Counted from the stretch's first letter, positions 38,301-48,367 are shown. The stretch: 64,000 nt of DNA from Apostichopus japonicus (GCF_037975245.1 NC_092572.1:12216269-12280268); one strand, 5' to 3'. Numbers and translations: made by a program. Notes: generated from the letters alone by a model not told the origin.

Positions 38301-41300
38301 CACCATCAAAGTCTGGAACAGCCGGAGTGGTGCCTGCACCAGGACCCTACTGGGTCACGAGGGGTGCGTCTGGGACCTCGCTCTCAAAAGACATTATCTC
38401 GCATCGGCATCGCAGGACAGATCTGTGAGTCTCTTTGCAGCTTTAGTTTAATTGCTGGTTTAAGACATTTAAGAAAACAAATTTGCCATGTTGATAACTT
38501 TTTACAGCCTGTGGTTGGGAGGTATGGTGGTGTAAGGTTACTAGGCATGTTCCTGTAGTTCACCTAAGTGTGTTATAAACATGTAACAACACAAATAGAC
38601 ACTATAGTTGCTGTGTCCGTAAGTCAACTTGTCACCCCTTTTACGAATGTAATTTTAATCTACACAGCCTGAACGAAAACTTGAAAAAAATTTATACAGT
38701 GAAAGAAGGAAACCTCAATTTTGTTTCTTAGGCGTTCAAACATGAATTATTATTTTACACAATATAAACCACAATAATACCTTAAAAATTTCGAAGTTTG
38801 GGGAATATTTCCTCGCTTCGACTGTTATAACTGAAAGACCTTTACCAGTTAAAATCACGTTCTGACGGAATCCGATCATTGAGTAGATGAAATCCAGTAG
38901 GTGAAGGATAAAACTAAAACACAGATCGAAAGCAAAGATACCATCATAACCTTTGACCTTTGAAAGAAGATGTGTTCACTTAGCCACACATAGATATTTA
39001 GTGAGTCTAAAGGTTTTTTTTTTTAAAGAGGGGTTGGGGCGAGGGCACATTAAGAGGTTCTTCTGTAATGTCTGTATTATGCTGCCACTCTGAAACTTGT
39101 GAGTGAAAGTTTACCGGTAAAGTTTGCAGGATGTATAAACATTATTTTCAAACTACATTCAAAAACAAAATTGAATACAAAAGATTGTGTGTAAAATAAT
39201 TATGGGAGCATTGCTGGATTCAAAATGTTTCTTTGTTAACAAGTTGTATGTTTTGACTCTCAATACAGACTCTCAGGACAGAGTTTAATTTTCTACGAAA
39301 AGTAACACCGTCTATTCCTAAATATCATTTATTTCCTTAACAGGTCAAGATATGGGACCTGGACAGCTGTACTCTCATGCATACACTGGCTGGACACGCC
39401 CAAGCAGTGTTTTGCGTCGATATGGACAAGGAAGCCACGACGGTCATCTCGGGATCTGCGGACAGGGTAGGTGGCCAGAATGACTTAACAGGTTTTGCCG
39501 TTGCTAATTGCTAAAGGGCTTTGCTGCCGAGGCTTTTATCGTCATGGTATTAATAAGCCATGACGGCATATTTCCAGTTGCGTTTGCACTTAGCGGAATT
39601 GTTGGTTACAACTCTGAACAGCAAATATCTCGGCTCTCCTTGTTGTGCTGAATAGGCGGACAAAAACCTCTCCAAGTTTTTGACGTTTGGGAGTTAAAAC
39701 GAATGATTGAGGGGGCTATAAGGGGAACCGAGAAATGGTACATATGCTGAAATGGCCACGATGCTCTCTATAAACTTAACAAGTTACAATTACCCAATTT
39801 GAATATTTCTCTCCCAGTTTTAGAATGTATCATTTTCACAATCTTAATAACTTTTTGAGAAACTTGAAGTGAGCCTCAACTGTAGGAGAGAGATGACACA
39901 GGTCACACAAGACAGTCTTTTGATGCATTTCTGTAGTACCTTCAAACTTTGTGTACAGTGAATGTACCTCTATAAGATATAGTATAGGTGTGGGAAACAC
40001 TGTCATGGTGACCTGTCCTACATCCTTACTTTATTCTTGAACCTCCGACTCCAACTTCCCATGAATACAAGCATGTGTCAAAAGTGTTGCGGCGAAAGGC
40101 AGGTTTTTTTATTTTGTTAAATTTTTTATGAGCAGAGTTCTGTCTTCACAGTATTAAGTTAAGCTTCCCTTCAAAATGTTCTCTTTTGTTTTATTTTCAT
40201 TGTTATCTATCAAATTTAGAATAATAATACATTAAACATCATTTTGTGGTTCTTTCAGAGTGTAAGAATCTGGAATCTACATTCCGGTCAGCAGATGAAG
40301 GTTATATGGGTGAGTCAGTCGACCTCTGTGATGGCCATCAGCTACGATAGGGGGTACATCGCTTGCTCCGTGGGCGAGGTGGTATCTCTCTGGAGGGTGG
40401 AGACAGGGGCGTGTATCCGGAAATACCAGGAACATGAAAAGAGGTGGGTTACTGTCAGGGTATATATATATATCCCACATACCACCTTGAGACCAATTTG
40501 GTGTGTGTGGGTTGCCACCACCCACTTGTTGTTTGTGGGTTACCCCACTCAATTGGTGTGTGTGGGAGTCGAGGTGTGGATTACCATATTTGAATATATT
40601 ATTCTCATTTTACTAACTTTTCAGAGTTTCATTTCATTAATTTTGCATTGCTTGTAATTCGTGGGAGGGAGGGAGGGGGTGGAGAGTGGTGTGGAATACC
40701 ACCCTTGTAGTCCTTTAGTCCTACTCATTATTATTCTCTACTTTTCACAGGGTTGAAGCAGTTGGACTAAAAATAGACAATGCTAAGATTCCAGACAAGC
40801 CTAGAGGATTGCTAGTCACTGCAGGGGAGGAAGGACTTGTCAAATACTGGAAACTTCACAGGTATGTTGTGCCTATTTCAATCGCCTCGGGATATAAAAA
40901 GGACATTCTGGTGTCTAAAGTTGATTGCTTTCCAAAATTGCTGGACATTTTCTGGCAAAGTTGGGTCAATGCAGCAGCCTCGTCGCATATTTACATCGGG
41001 CAGATGTGATTTTTTTCAAATATTTTTGTGGTATTTTGAGATTGCATCTGGCAACAACCGAGTGAAGGATGTTACCATGGCAATAAGAGCTGTAAATGTT
41101 TTTGGGGGGTTTCCTTTATAGCATTTAAATCATTTATCCCGAAGGAGAAAATAATGTTTCTACAAAATTGTTGCATTTTGATGACGTGATAAAATATAGA
41201 GGAACATTGACAACTTAGCAAGTGTTACAAATCTATCAAATTTCAAGGATAAATCAAGAAGAAGATTTGATAGGAAATAGGGTTGTCTTTTCATATGATC

Positions 41301-42367
41301 CTGTTTTAGATAACCTGATGTTAGTGAATTCATGTTTAGTTCTAGATGCCACCCCCATAGCATCACTGTCTCTAATTAATTATAGAAACTGTGAAACCGA
41401 GCAGAACAAGTACAAGTAGAATTCCCCCTTGACATGAGTACAATGTATGAGTACTAAAAGTTTGAAGGCTCTATTAAAGCACAAACAAGATATATACTAG
41501 ATAACTAGTATACATTTATACTAGATTTCCAAGTCCAGAATCAGACACAAATCCATGAGACGGAGTACACGTGCAGACAACTCTGCTAGAATACAAGTAG
41601 CGGTACAAACACACTACAAGAATGTTACCAGATACAGCTAGACCTGAGTTACTGAAGTCTCAGCATATAAATATCTCAACACTAGCAGAAACTGGGTTAA
41701 TCAGCTTTGTGAACCACTGAAAGTTCAATACACGGCAAAATTAACTGCAATGGATGTGCTTCTTTGTAGGTGCATTTCCCTTCCATCCCCAATTAACCCC
41801 ACCTCCACCTCCCCCCCCCCCATCTGTCTCTCCCAACAGGATTCTAAATTTTCTCTAGATAATATTATGACAAAAGTTACAGTTTCAATATTTTCGGGAT
41901 TTCTTATTTTATTCGTGTATCAAATGGATGTGTCTCTTTGTAGGTACATTTCCCTTACCTCCCCAACTAACCCCACCTCTACGTCCCACCCCCGTTTTCC
42001 CTCCCAACAGGATTCTAAATTTTCTGAAGATAATATTATGACAAAAGTTGTTTTAAGTTTTGGGATCTAATATTTTATTCGTGTATCATATGGATGTGTC
42101 TCTTTGTAGGAATATTTCCCTCCCCCCCCTCACCTCCAAGCCACTTTCCCTGAACACAATGCACATTTCTTTGTTTATTCCTTTAGCGTTGAATAAACAA
42201 CATCTATTCATTCCATTTTTTTAAATTGTTCTTGTAGCAAACACAGCCACCAGACCCTGAAGGCTAGCCACGGCAGTCAAGTTAACAGCATCTACTTTGA
42301 CGAGACCAAGATCGTCAGTGCCTGTGCCGACTTCCGTATCAGGATCTGGAACTTTCACACTCCATGA
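25712..42367 (+). CDS. F-box/WD40 repeat protein (FBXW-type SCF adaptor), 15 coding exons, 828 aa
   Basis: Predicted substrate receptor of an SCF (Skp1-Cullin1-F-box) ubiquitin ligase: the F-box binds Skp1 and the WD40 propeller holds the substrate. Exons joined by GT-AG introns with matching phases give 2487 bases with no stop. Residues 1-185 are acidic and Ser/Pro/Glu-rich, probably disordered. Residues 186-270 hold a basic/aromatic segment (FLWTTLQPTLHRDF, then SYRFLPISSHVSRE) that looks conserved but which I cannot name. A basic linker follows, with a short helical segment near 410-447 (WNDVERNEFLHKLLKKF). The F-box is about 453-497 (LLPEHLALRILSFL, with W at its end). Then come a linker WKKIYKENVFLKSNW and seven WD40 repeats, about 532-828, with GH and WD/WN motifs such as TVRLWD, TIKVWN, VKIWDL and VRIWNL. 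WD5 and WD6 are the most diverged. The protein stops one turn after the last WD repeat. Start: ATG at 25712 is the first ATG in the exon. Subfamily is uncertain; the linker recalls Met30/FBXW7-type proteins, but the long N-terminus is unlike FBXW2. Confidence 0.9.
26312..26971 (+). other. Intron 1 with a fold-back hairpin
   Basis: Contains TGTTGTTCCGCT at 26692-26703 and its exact inverse at 26734-26745 (30-nt loop). A further TTTGTAC/GTACAAA pairing lies outside, offset by a bulge. No exon seen. Confidence 0.6.
26972..27180 (+). CDS. F-box/WD40 gene, coding exon 2
   Basis: Acceptor GATACAG, donor CAGCAG|GTAGGA, phase 0 in and 2 out. It encodes KCAVIENVLTRSNLTQ and the aromatic/basic segment FLWTTLQP...HRDFMYAAQLEFP. 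Confidence 0.8.
27204..27569 (-). mobile_element. MITE in intron 2 (copy 1, longer form)
   Basis: Ends AGGGTGTGAAGACTCG (27206 on) and, inverted, TTAAAGGCATTTAAGACTCG form terminal inverted repeats. Its first 165 bases are the reverse complement of copy 2 at 30272-30480; it also carries about 200 extra internal bases. Strand is arbitrary. Confidence 0.7.
28194..28286 (+). CDS. F-box/WD40 gene, coding exon 3
   Basis: Acceptor CTCTCTTTCAG, donor AAAAAG|GTGAGT, 93 bases, phase 2 to 2. It encodes AYLKSRLDVMECNRK and a short Ser/Thr-rich tail. Confidence 0.8.
28848..28940 (+). CDS. F-box/WD40 gene, coding exon 4
   Basis: Acceptor CTTTCTTTCAG, donor CTTCAAG|GTCAGT, 93 bases, phase 2 to 2. It encodes SKAEKSLLSQSLPATI and a Lys/Arg-containing tail. 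Exons 3 and 4 have equal length and phase, so either could be skipped without shifting frame. Confidence 0.75.
28941..30765 (+). other. Intron 4 with repeats
   Basis: Holds an (ATA)n tract near 29207-29225, a fragment of a common dispersed motif (ATTTATATATCGCTTT near 29387 and AAGAGCGCTTTACAG near 29421), a small duplicated ATTCTGGGCAATGAGG pair near 30121 and 30170, and the MITE copy at 30272-30480. Confidence 0.6.
30272..30480 (+). mobile_element. MITE in intron 4 (copy 2) flanked by TTAA
   Basis: AGGCACTGAAGACTC at the left and, inverted, AGGGTATGAAGACTC at the right. TTAA directly flanks both ends (30268-30271, 30481-30484), which would fit a TTAA-target element, although the termini do not look like the usual piggyBac CCC. 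It is inverted relative to copy 1. Confidence 0.7.
30766..30937 (+). CDS. F-box/WD40 gene, coding exon 5
   Basis: Acceptor GGCTGTCTTTCAG, donor ACTTTG|GTGTGT, phase 2 in and 0 out. It encodes RRHKRPIRRHMDDYVC and ends with TRARPTL. The basic run RRHKRPIRR could act as a nuclear localisation signal (inference). Confidence 0.8.
31677..32104. repeat. Alternating fold-back minisatellite in intron 5
   Basis: Two motifs that are reverse complements, TCCTTATGTGG and CCACATAAGGA (or CCACATAATGA), alternate along the array. Forward arms lie near 31685, 31735, 31847, 31902, 31951, 32004 and 32057, and reverse arms near 31711, 31761, 31810, 31872, 31924, 31977, 32030 and 32082. The last three units are regular at 53 bp. 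Sequence between arms is partly conserved (GCGATATGAGAGTAT), less so to the left. Confidence 0.9.
32335..32425 (+). CDS. F-box/WD40 gene, coding exon 6
   Basis: Acceptor TTTTTCAG, donor TGGAATG|GTAAGA, phase 0 in and 1 out. It encodes SGTSVRNLPPISPLP then a Trp-rich end, NAWQLLHWYSNCWN. Confidence 0.85.
32497..32790 (+). mobile_element. tRNA-derived SINE in intron 6
   Basis: A box GGCCAAGTGGATAAAGG, then B box GGGTTCAATACCC about 60 bases on, in the spacing of an RNA polymerase III promoter. A body of about 170 bases and an ATTATTATTATTAT tail follow. The acceptor and anticodon arms do not fold as a tRNA, so it is a SINE rather than a tRNA gene. Confidence 0.7.
33168..33250 (+). CDS. F-box/WD40 gene, coding exon 7
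   Basis: Acceptor TATCACAG, donor CTAGCG|GTAAGT, phase 1 in and 0 out. It encodes DVERNEFLHKLLKKFDARQ and YYVSCILA, a likely helical pair just ahead of the F-box. Confidence 0.85.
33945..34116 (+). CDS. F-box/WD40 gene, coding exon 8 (F-box)
   Basis: Acceptor ATATTTCTAG, donor AAATAG|GTAAGA, phase 0 in and 1 out. It carries the whole F-box: LP at residues 458-459, LRILSFL, LLTCAKVSRKWN and the closing W in NKIWRVKC. Confidence 0.92.
34512..34632 (+). CDS. F-box/WD40 gene, coding exon 9
   Basis: Acceptor GCGTTTCAG, donor CTGCCAA|GTAAGA, phase 1 in and 2 out. It encodes the F-box to WD linker with WKKIYKENVFLKSNW and the first GH of WD1 (LRGHTAK). Confidence 0.9.
34815..34935. repeat. Palindromic minisatellite in intron 9
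   Basis: About four copies of a 38-39-bp unit around AGTAACCACTGGTTACT, itself a palindrome with one central base, joined by CCCAAAAAGTGATAA. Confidence 0.85.
34977..35094 (+). CDS. F-box/WD40 gene, coding exon 10 (WD1)
   Basis: Acceptor CTCTTACAG, donor ACACACG|GTAAGT, phase 2 in and 0 out. It encodes LASGSKDNTVRLWD and the GH of WD2. Confidence 0.92.
35641..38106. mobile_element. Probable solo LTR or LTR-like element in intron 10
   Basis: Begins TGTAACGACTACTCG and ends GCTCTGCTACA-like (TGTA...TACA), and both ends are flanked by GACC (35637-35640 and 38107-38110). TG...CA ends with a 4-bp target duplication fit an LTR of the Ty3/Gypsy type. No second LTR boundary, primer site or polymerase ORF is visible inside its 2466 bp, so a solo LTR or non-autonomous element is likely. 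Inside, a block of about 110 bp (36251-36361) recurs almost unchanged at 37542-37645. Orientation is not determined. Confidence 0.6.
38239..38424 (+). CDS. F-box/WD40 gene, coding exon 11 (WD2-WD3)
   Basis: Acceptor GCAATTCCAG, donor GATCT|GTGAGT, 186 bases, phase 0 to 0. It encodes GVWSVKF, LLVSGSYDNTIKVWN and LLGHEGCVWDLAL. Confidence 0.93.
39344..39466 (+). CDS. F-box/WD40 gene, coding exon 12 (WD3-WD4)
   Basis: Acceptor CTTAACAG, donor GACAGG|GTAGGT, 123 bases, phase 0 to 0. It encodes VKIWDLDSCTLMHTLAGH and VISGSADR. Confidence 0.93.
40259..40443 (+). CDS. F-box/WD40 gene, coding exon 13 (WD4-WD5)
   Basis: Acceptor GGTTCTTTCAG, donor AAAAGAG|GTGGGT, phase 0 in and 2 out. It encodes SVRIWNLHSGQQMKV and the diverged WD5 (IACSVGEVVSLWRVETGAC). 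The open frame runs on into the intron, but WD continuity requires splicing here. Confidence 0.9.
40751..40861 (+). CDS. F-box/WD40 gene, coding exon 14 (WD6)
   Basis: Acceptor TTTTCACAG, donor CTTCACAG|GTATGT, phase 2 to 2. It encodes VEAVGLKIDNAKIPD and GEEGLVKYWKLH. WD6 has an insertion of about ten residues (DNAKIPDKPRG) relative to a normal blade. Confidence 0.88.
41745..42125. repeat. Tandem repeat, period about 187 bp, in intron 14
   Basis: Two full copies and a partial third of a unit beginning ATGGATGTG..CTTTGTAGG, then a pyrimidine/C-rich run, CCCAACAGGATTCTAAATTT and ATAATATTATGACAAAAGTT. Each copy carries acceptor-like TTTGTAG and CCAACAG, potential cryptic splice sites. Confidence 0.85.
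42238..42367 (+). CDS. F-box/WD40 gene, terminal coding exon 15 (WD7)
   Basis: Acceptor TTCTTGTAG, phase 2 in, stop TGA at 42365-42367. It encodes ASHGSQVNSIYFDE and IVSACADFRIRIWNFHTP. No strong AATAAA is near the stop; ATTAAA lies near 43348 and AATAAA near 44820. Confidence 0.92.
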
Positions 42368-42574
42368 ACAACTGGACCAAGTAAATTACTTCCTCCCTAC
42401 CTCCCCCACCCCCACCCCACCTGCCTACTCCTGCTCCCACCTTATTCTTTGCTATAGGCTGAAGTGCCTCTGTATTACATGGTGTTACACAACTCCAGTG
42501 AGGTCCTTATTACATTCCTCTTCGAAGGAATGACAAATGATACTTCATCATCAGAGCTCTTACAACTATATTAG

Positions 42575-43380
42575 GTGCAAAAATCAGCGAGGTTATAATG
42601 TGGTGCCCATGAGATCATGTTGGTGCTCCATGGTGCAGCTTGGTGACAATTTTTGGACACATAATTATTGGGTTTTGATATATCAAGTTTTGTCCCAAAA
42701 TAATAGTTTGAAATTCTTAACATTCAGAAGAAGTTTTTTTGTTGTAAGGTAAACATTTGGTGCCCTTGACATAATGTTGGTGCACCTTGGTGACAGATTA
42801 TTCACACATAATTATTGGGTTGATTTTTAAAATTTTGTCCTAAAATAATAGTTTGAAATTCTTAACGTTCAGAAGCAGTTTAGTGTTTTAATAAGGTTTA
42901 TATTTGGTGCCCTTGGCATAATGTTGGTGCTTCGTGGTGCAACTTGGTGACAGATTATTCACACCTAATCATTGGGTTGATTTATAAAATTTTGTCACAA
43001 AATAATAGTTTGAAATTCTTAACATTCAGAAGAAGTTTAGTTTTTTTAATAAGGTTAACATTTGTTGCTCTGTGGTGCTGCCTGGTGACAAATTATTCAC
43101 ATGTAATTATTGGGTTGATTTATAAAGTTTTGTCCCAAAATAATAGCTTGAAATTCTAAACATTGAGAAGAATCTTTTCTTTTTGTTATAAGGTTAAGAT
43201 TTGGTGCCCTCAAGATAATGTTGGTGCTCCGTGGTGCAGCTTGGTGCCAAATTATTCACACATAATTATTAGGTGGATTTATAAAGCTTTGTCCCAAAAT
43301 GATAGTTTGAAATTCTTAACATTTAGAAGAATGTTTGTTGTATAAGATTAAAACTTCGATGGCCTGACGATAATGGTGGT
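42575..43380. repeat. Tandem repeat, period about 150 bp, downstream of the F-box/WD40 stop
   Basis: Five to six diverged copies. The common core is TTGGTGCCCT, ATAATGTTGGTGC, ATTATTCACACATAATTATT, TTTGTCCCAAAATAATAG and GAAATTCTTAACATTCAGAA. Short ORFs across it repeat the same peptide and are repeat artefacts. It may lie in the 3' UTR. Confidence 0.88.
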
Positions 43381-43694
43381 GCATCATAAACATATGGCTT
43401 GGTTTCGTCTCAAATACTTCTTCAGTGTAAGCTTCCTTTTTTGGAAGGGGAAAGGGTGTTCCTTTTCATAGATTTTATAAATATTTTTTGAGACTAAAAA
43501 AGTTTTTGGACAAATGGCAGATTTGTTGGTCCATTTTGAGACATTATTACAATTTGAAGCATAAACTGGTACTAGCTACTTCATCTCCATCCTGCTATCC
43601 CAGTTGGCTCCATTTTAGATTTGTGAGTTTATTTATGTAGATTTATGTATGTAGATGTATGTATTTATGTGTTAGATTTATGTGTTTATGTGAA

Positions 43695-43925
43695 AGGAGT
43701 GTTAGCTCAGTGGTTAACGCCGGTGCCTTTCGAGTCCCGAGTTTGAGTCACTCCAAGATAATGTATGTCGTCCAGTAACAGAGTTGTTGACAATCGACAA
43801 TTCATAATCATGGACGTTAAATATGAATGTAAGAGACTGACTTCGGTCAGCTTGCGGCTTTGATAAGCCAATGATGGCTTCTTCGCGAGTTCCTGCTTGC
43901 AGGAGGATCTTAGATGCATACATAC
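43695..43925 (+). mobile_element. tRNA-derived SINE
   Basis: GGAGTGTTAGCTCAGTGGTTAACGC gives a complete A box and a tRNA-like 5' end; ACTCC closes a 5-bp acceptor-like stem at 43750. The B box is degraded (GAGTTTGAGTCACT). A body of about 170 bases, with hairpin-like CTTGCGGC and CCTGCTTGCAGG parts, follows. Confidence 0.6.
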
Positions 43926-46900
43926 CTACACACACATGTCTTTTTTTAAAGAGGAATGTAATATTATAAGAAGGGCTGGTGCAATAGTTATCAGCATCCT
44001 TGGCTGTTTTACCATGAAACTATCTTATTTCTCATAATGATAAGTTTTGAATTGTTGACTGTGTGTATTTATTACTACGTATCTTTCAAACTAATATAAC
44101 GAAACAGTTATATTAGTTTTAAATTTTACCAATGTCTTTGTCTTCGACATTCAAGTTTAAAAGCTGGTTTTGATATATTTCATGAAGCGTTTGGAATTGC
44201 TTTTTTGTAATATTTATTATATTTTTAAATTATGGTTGAATGAAAGATAAGATACTGTTGCACTGTTAACAGTAACTGTAGCATTGAGAGTCGCCAGGGT
44301 TATATTAATGATGGACATTTTTTCGGGGGAAAATGTTTCCTTTCATAAGTGAAAACAAAGGTACTTAAGAATCTGTCCGAGGGGTCAACATTCCTAGCAA
44401 AGAAGATCTCTATGTTTTTTGATTAGATCTGCTCAAGCAGTTTTATTAATCGAAAATTTAAAGCATAGATATGACTTAATTTTATCAATATTCAATATTG
44501 TACATAAATAGATTTCTTGGTGCCTTACTAGTTTGCAACTTTTTCATTGCTGCGAATTCTTTCCACTTTTACAATTTTTGACTTGCGATCCTAATATGAA
44601 TTAACAACTTTTTTTCCCGTCCAATGTTATCTAAAATTCCGTCCAAGGTCATCTTAAATTCCGTCCAGGTGGATAAAGCTTGCTAACCAATGGATTCTAT
44701 GAAACTTGCAAATTATTATTAAAAAACCGTCCAAGCAGTTTAAAAATCTGAAAATTTGCTCAAATTATATGCTTACATTCATGCATAAAAATATATGGCA
44801 ATTTTTTTATGCATAACTGAATAAATAGTATTGCAGATTTGTATTATTATCATTTTTATTTATGCATACGTTTCTAGACGTTAGGTATATGCTATTGTAT
44901 AAAACATTATTTGTAAAGGTTTCCATTTATGTACAGATGTCACGAATGATGATACAGGAACGACATAGGAGCTATGTTTGCTATGCAGTTGTTTACTATT
45001 TGTTTCTCTTTATATCTTTTGAAAACAGATAGGTTAGTTGATGTTAATGCTGATGCAGGCCTGAAGCATGTAGGGGGGGGGGGTGACAGGGGTACAGTCA
45101 TGGAGACAGGTCATTTGGGGGACACGTAAAATTTAAGGGATAAATTCTTAAATGTATTCTCATTTCGGAAAAAACTCCTTGAATGTTATGAAGAAATCAA
45201 AAGGTGATCTTGTGACATAAGGCAGCATTAGGTTGTCCTCAAAATGACATACATCCTTGATTCTCCTCTCTGAGACAGCTTTCTGATCCAAATGAGTTAC
45301 ACAAAGAACGAATTGTGATGTCCACCTGATCAAGAATCTGAATGGGAGAATATACCGTAACATAACCCAAGTACCACACCAGGCCTCTTCAAGCCCCGTT
45401 GTCTGACCCATTCTAACCCCTTCCCATACCCCTTGGTCAAGTTATCTGAGACTGCTGCTTTACATTTTGAACACCTGTATAGGCTCGGGGGTTTTGCTTA
45501 TTTCAACAAATGGAAGACCAAATGCAATATTGGTAAGAATGGAACCCTCAACCCATCCCTCCCTACACCCCCCCCCTGCACCCCATCTCACTGCTCCCTC
45601 TGTAAAGAATTGCATCGTGTTGCATCATATTTCTTTTCTCAAAACACTCAGGACGATTATTTCATCATTCAGTTACTGTAACATTTATTTATAGGACTTG
45701 AAATACGTATTACGTCATCCTATTAATGGCACCTATCAGACACCGTGACAACGTATTGAAAGCAATAGTTACGTCACAAAGTAAACGATCTTACTTTATT
45801 GATTTGTCTATATAGAATAATAGCTCTTTCGATAATGAAACCATGGAAATGCACTTAAACTATGCAACAACAGTTAGTCATACCATACAAACGCAAACGT
45901 TCGAGTATAAGGAAGTACATAAGTAATAAAGCACCCACTCACTCACAATGCGTTCAGCAAGATAATGCGTTGGTGTTCAACCGCCCTTAGTATACAATGC
46001 AATATAGATAAACCTTTCTATATCATATTTGTCACCAATTGTGGTAATGTTTTTTTCTCTTTTTGCGTGACTTTGACGTGTGTTAAAGAAGGTTTATCTG
46101 GTAGCCCTTTTTTTTTGTTGGGGGGGGGGGGTGTGTGTAGGAATATAACACGGAAATGGGGGAGGGGTTTGCTCTCCCTTTCGGGAATGTTTCTACGTGT
46201 AAAGTGACTCCGACGCAAATTGGTGCTACCATTTGACTATTTTTTCACATTAATGCATTGAATTGGAGCTGTTTCTAATACAAACGATTAACCTAGTTCT
46301 GTTTATTTTTGATAAGATCTGATTGTGGGGAAACTGGGGGACAATGGGAAATCTGGCGGATAATTTCCCCCACCCCCCACCCCCCCCCCCCCCCACCTCC
46401 CCGTAGCGCCGCCACTGGTCACAGCAAAGTCCTGCTTGAATAAATCGATTCCGTTTCACTGACCACCATTTCTACTTTGAAGACTGCTCAACATAACCCA
46501 CTCCAAGGTGCCATGAATAAAGAACGCTATGCCAGTAGTGTGTAGTACGTATACAAAGCATTCGGTGCAGTAGTGTAGTGCGTACCAAGCATTGGTTTAA
46601 ACATTCGGTGTAGGAATGCATAGCCCCGGAGAAACTAAACCGTGTAACGTAAACGGCCGTCCCTTCCTAAATCAATTGGTGGCAAGAGGGGCGGGAGTGA
46701 TGGGGGGGGGGTGGGGTAGAATCCTTAATGCCTTTGAAATTACGTGAACGTCACTCCTCCACCCTATACTGACCCATTCACGTTACTAATGTACAATATA
46801 TATTTATTTGATCTGCAAATTGCAACATTCAGGGACAAACGTTTCTCTGGTCGGCGGCATATATTATGCGGAGGAAGGGAGAGAGGGGAGCGGTGGTACA

Positions 46901-47590
46901 CTGTTAAGTAGTATCCCATGGAGGCGTACACAATAGGGACTTGTTCACATTTGAATTTGGAAAGGATGACGTTATGATAGGAAGCTCTATGACGAAGTCT
47001 TGAGAAAGGGGAAGGGGGTTAGAGGGGTAGGGTTAAACTGGTTATCATTTAACAGATGGGAATCAGACGGAAATGCGGTAGCGGGGAAAAAATGGTTCTA
47101 TTATCAATTTTTTTTTCGTATTATAAGTTTTTTTTCTCTCATTGTGTACAAAACATTTCAAAATAAGCTTTGATAAAATGTATATAATATTCTATTATAC
47201 AAACTATAAAATGATAAGAGCTTACAACATTCTACTGATACGCGTGTAGATATATACTAGGCATATTAATATTGCACGGTGATCATATCGCATCACGTGA
47301 TGTGGTTAATCAAAGATAATGTCTATAACATATGCACTTATTTTGTACTTTGTGCATGCGTAATAACTGAAATTCAGATTTTCGTCCTACAAGACGACCT
47401 ATGACTTTCAAAGGCTGATGAATGAATAAGGTTTAAACTTAATTTCCTCCACCCCGACCCCCCCCCCCTCCACTCCTGGCCCGCATTACACAAACCTTTC
47501 TTGACTAAATTTTTTTCTTAAAAAGTATCATTTGACGTCAAGTTACCCAGCATGCATCGTTTAATCTTGGCGTAACTTGATTTCCCATTT
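43926..47590. other. Intergenic, no gene recognised
   Basis: AT-rich with C-rich and G-rich runs (45068, 46118, 46367-46395, 46700). At 46401-46417 lies CCGTAGCGCCGCCACTG, whose inverse CAGTGGCGGCGCTACGG looks like a solitary hAT end; I found no partner. ORFs here are low complexity. Confidence 0.45.
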
Positions 47591-47596
47591 GTGTAT

Positions 47597-47880
47597 AGGA
47601 CCTCTACATTCTAAAGTATGCAGTATAGGTCCGTCAAATTCCCACCCCACTACTCACCCCCCCCCCCCAGCCCCGCACAATAGAATGTGGCGTTGGGAAG
47701 TCCATCGGAAGTAACAATACTTTTGGCAACACATAAACAACCATAATTTAGTATAACATCTGTTCATTATTAAAGAAACTGTTTTAACACAACTCAAGAT
47801 GTGTGATTTTTTTCTTTTAATTCTGTTAAATTTGTTTCGATTGTTGGATAAAATTGCAGTCTTAATGGTATTTACCATCT
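47597..47880. repeat. Segment duplicated at 58005-58290
   Basis: GGACCTCTACATTCTMAAGT, CCCCGCACAATAGAATG.GGCG and, further right, the ACACAACTCAAG.TGTG to TTGGATAAAATTACAGTCTTAA part are shared in order and orientation with 58005-58290. This is the region 3' of the nuclease-like gene, so the duplication covered its 3' end and not just the exon. Confidence 0.75.
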
Positions 47881-47884
47881 TATG

Positions 47885-48290
47885 CCTTTTTCCTCGTCGA
47901 ATGAATTAAGTAGAACATGACAGTGGTTTTCTATCTCCTAGTGTTTTACCCCCACTCCTACCCCCCCCATTACCACCCACCCCACCCCCCTTCTACCTTC
48001 TCAAGTATGCAGTATTGTTCCGTCAAATTTTCCATCTTTTCCATGGTCGATTGAAGAAAGTAGAACATGACAAGGGTTTTCTATCTCCGAGTGTTTTACC
48101 CCCACTCCTACCCCCCCCCCCATTACCACCCACCCCACCCCCTTCTACCTTCTCAAGTATGCAGTATTGTTCCGTCAATTTTCCATCTTTTCCATGGTCG
48201 AATGAAGAAAGTAGAACATGACAAGGGTTTTCCATCTCCTAGTTTTTTACCCCCACTCCTACCCCCCTCATTACCGCCCCGCCCCCCCCC
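47885..48290. repeat. Tandem repeat, period about 150 bp, 3' of the nuclease-like gene
   Basis: Nearly three copies of a unit with TAGAACATGACA (47911, 48061, 48212), GTTTTACCCCCACTCCTACC and CAAGTATGCAGTATTGTTCC. It is absent from the paralogous region at 58.3 kb, so it expanded after the duplication or was inserted here. Confidence 0.85.
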
Positions 48291-48367
48291 CCTCAGTGCA
48301 CCCTGTTATCAAGTGCATCGTTTGAATACAATAGTCCGGGGAAAAGTACTTTCTTGTGAATGCCATT

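Noticed and set aside
40444-40657. Read-through extension of WD exon 13
   Set aside because: After the GTGGGT donor the frame enters low-complexity sequence, whereas splicing to 40751 restores the WD6 blade in phase.
47654-47878. Extra exon of the nuclease-like gene
   Set aside because: The similarity to 58.0-58.3 kb extends over non-coding sequence and frames are not preserved through C-rich runs; better explained as duplicated 3' flank.
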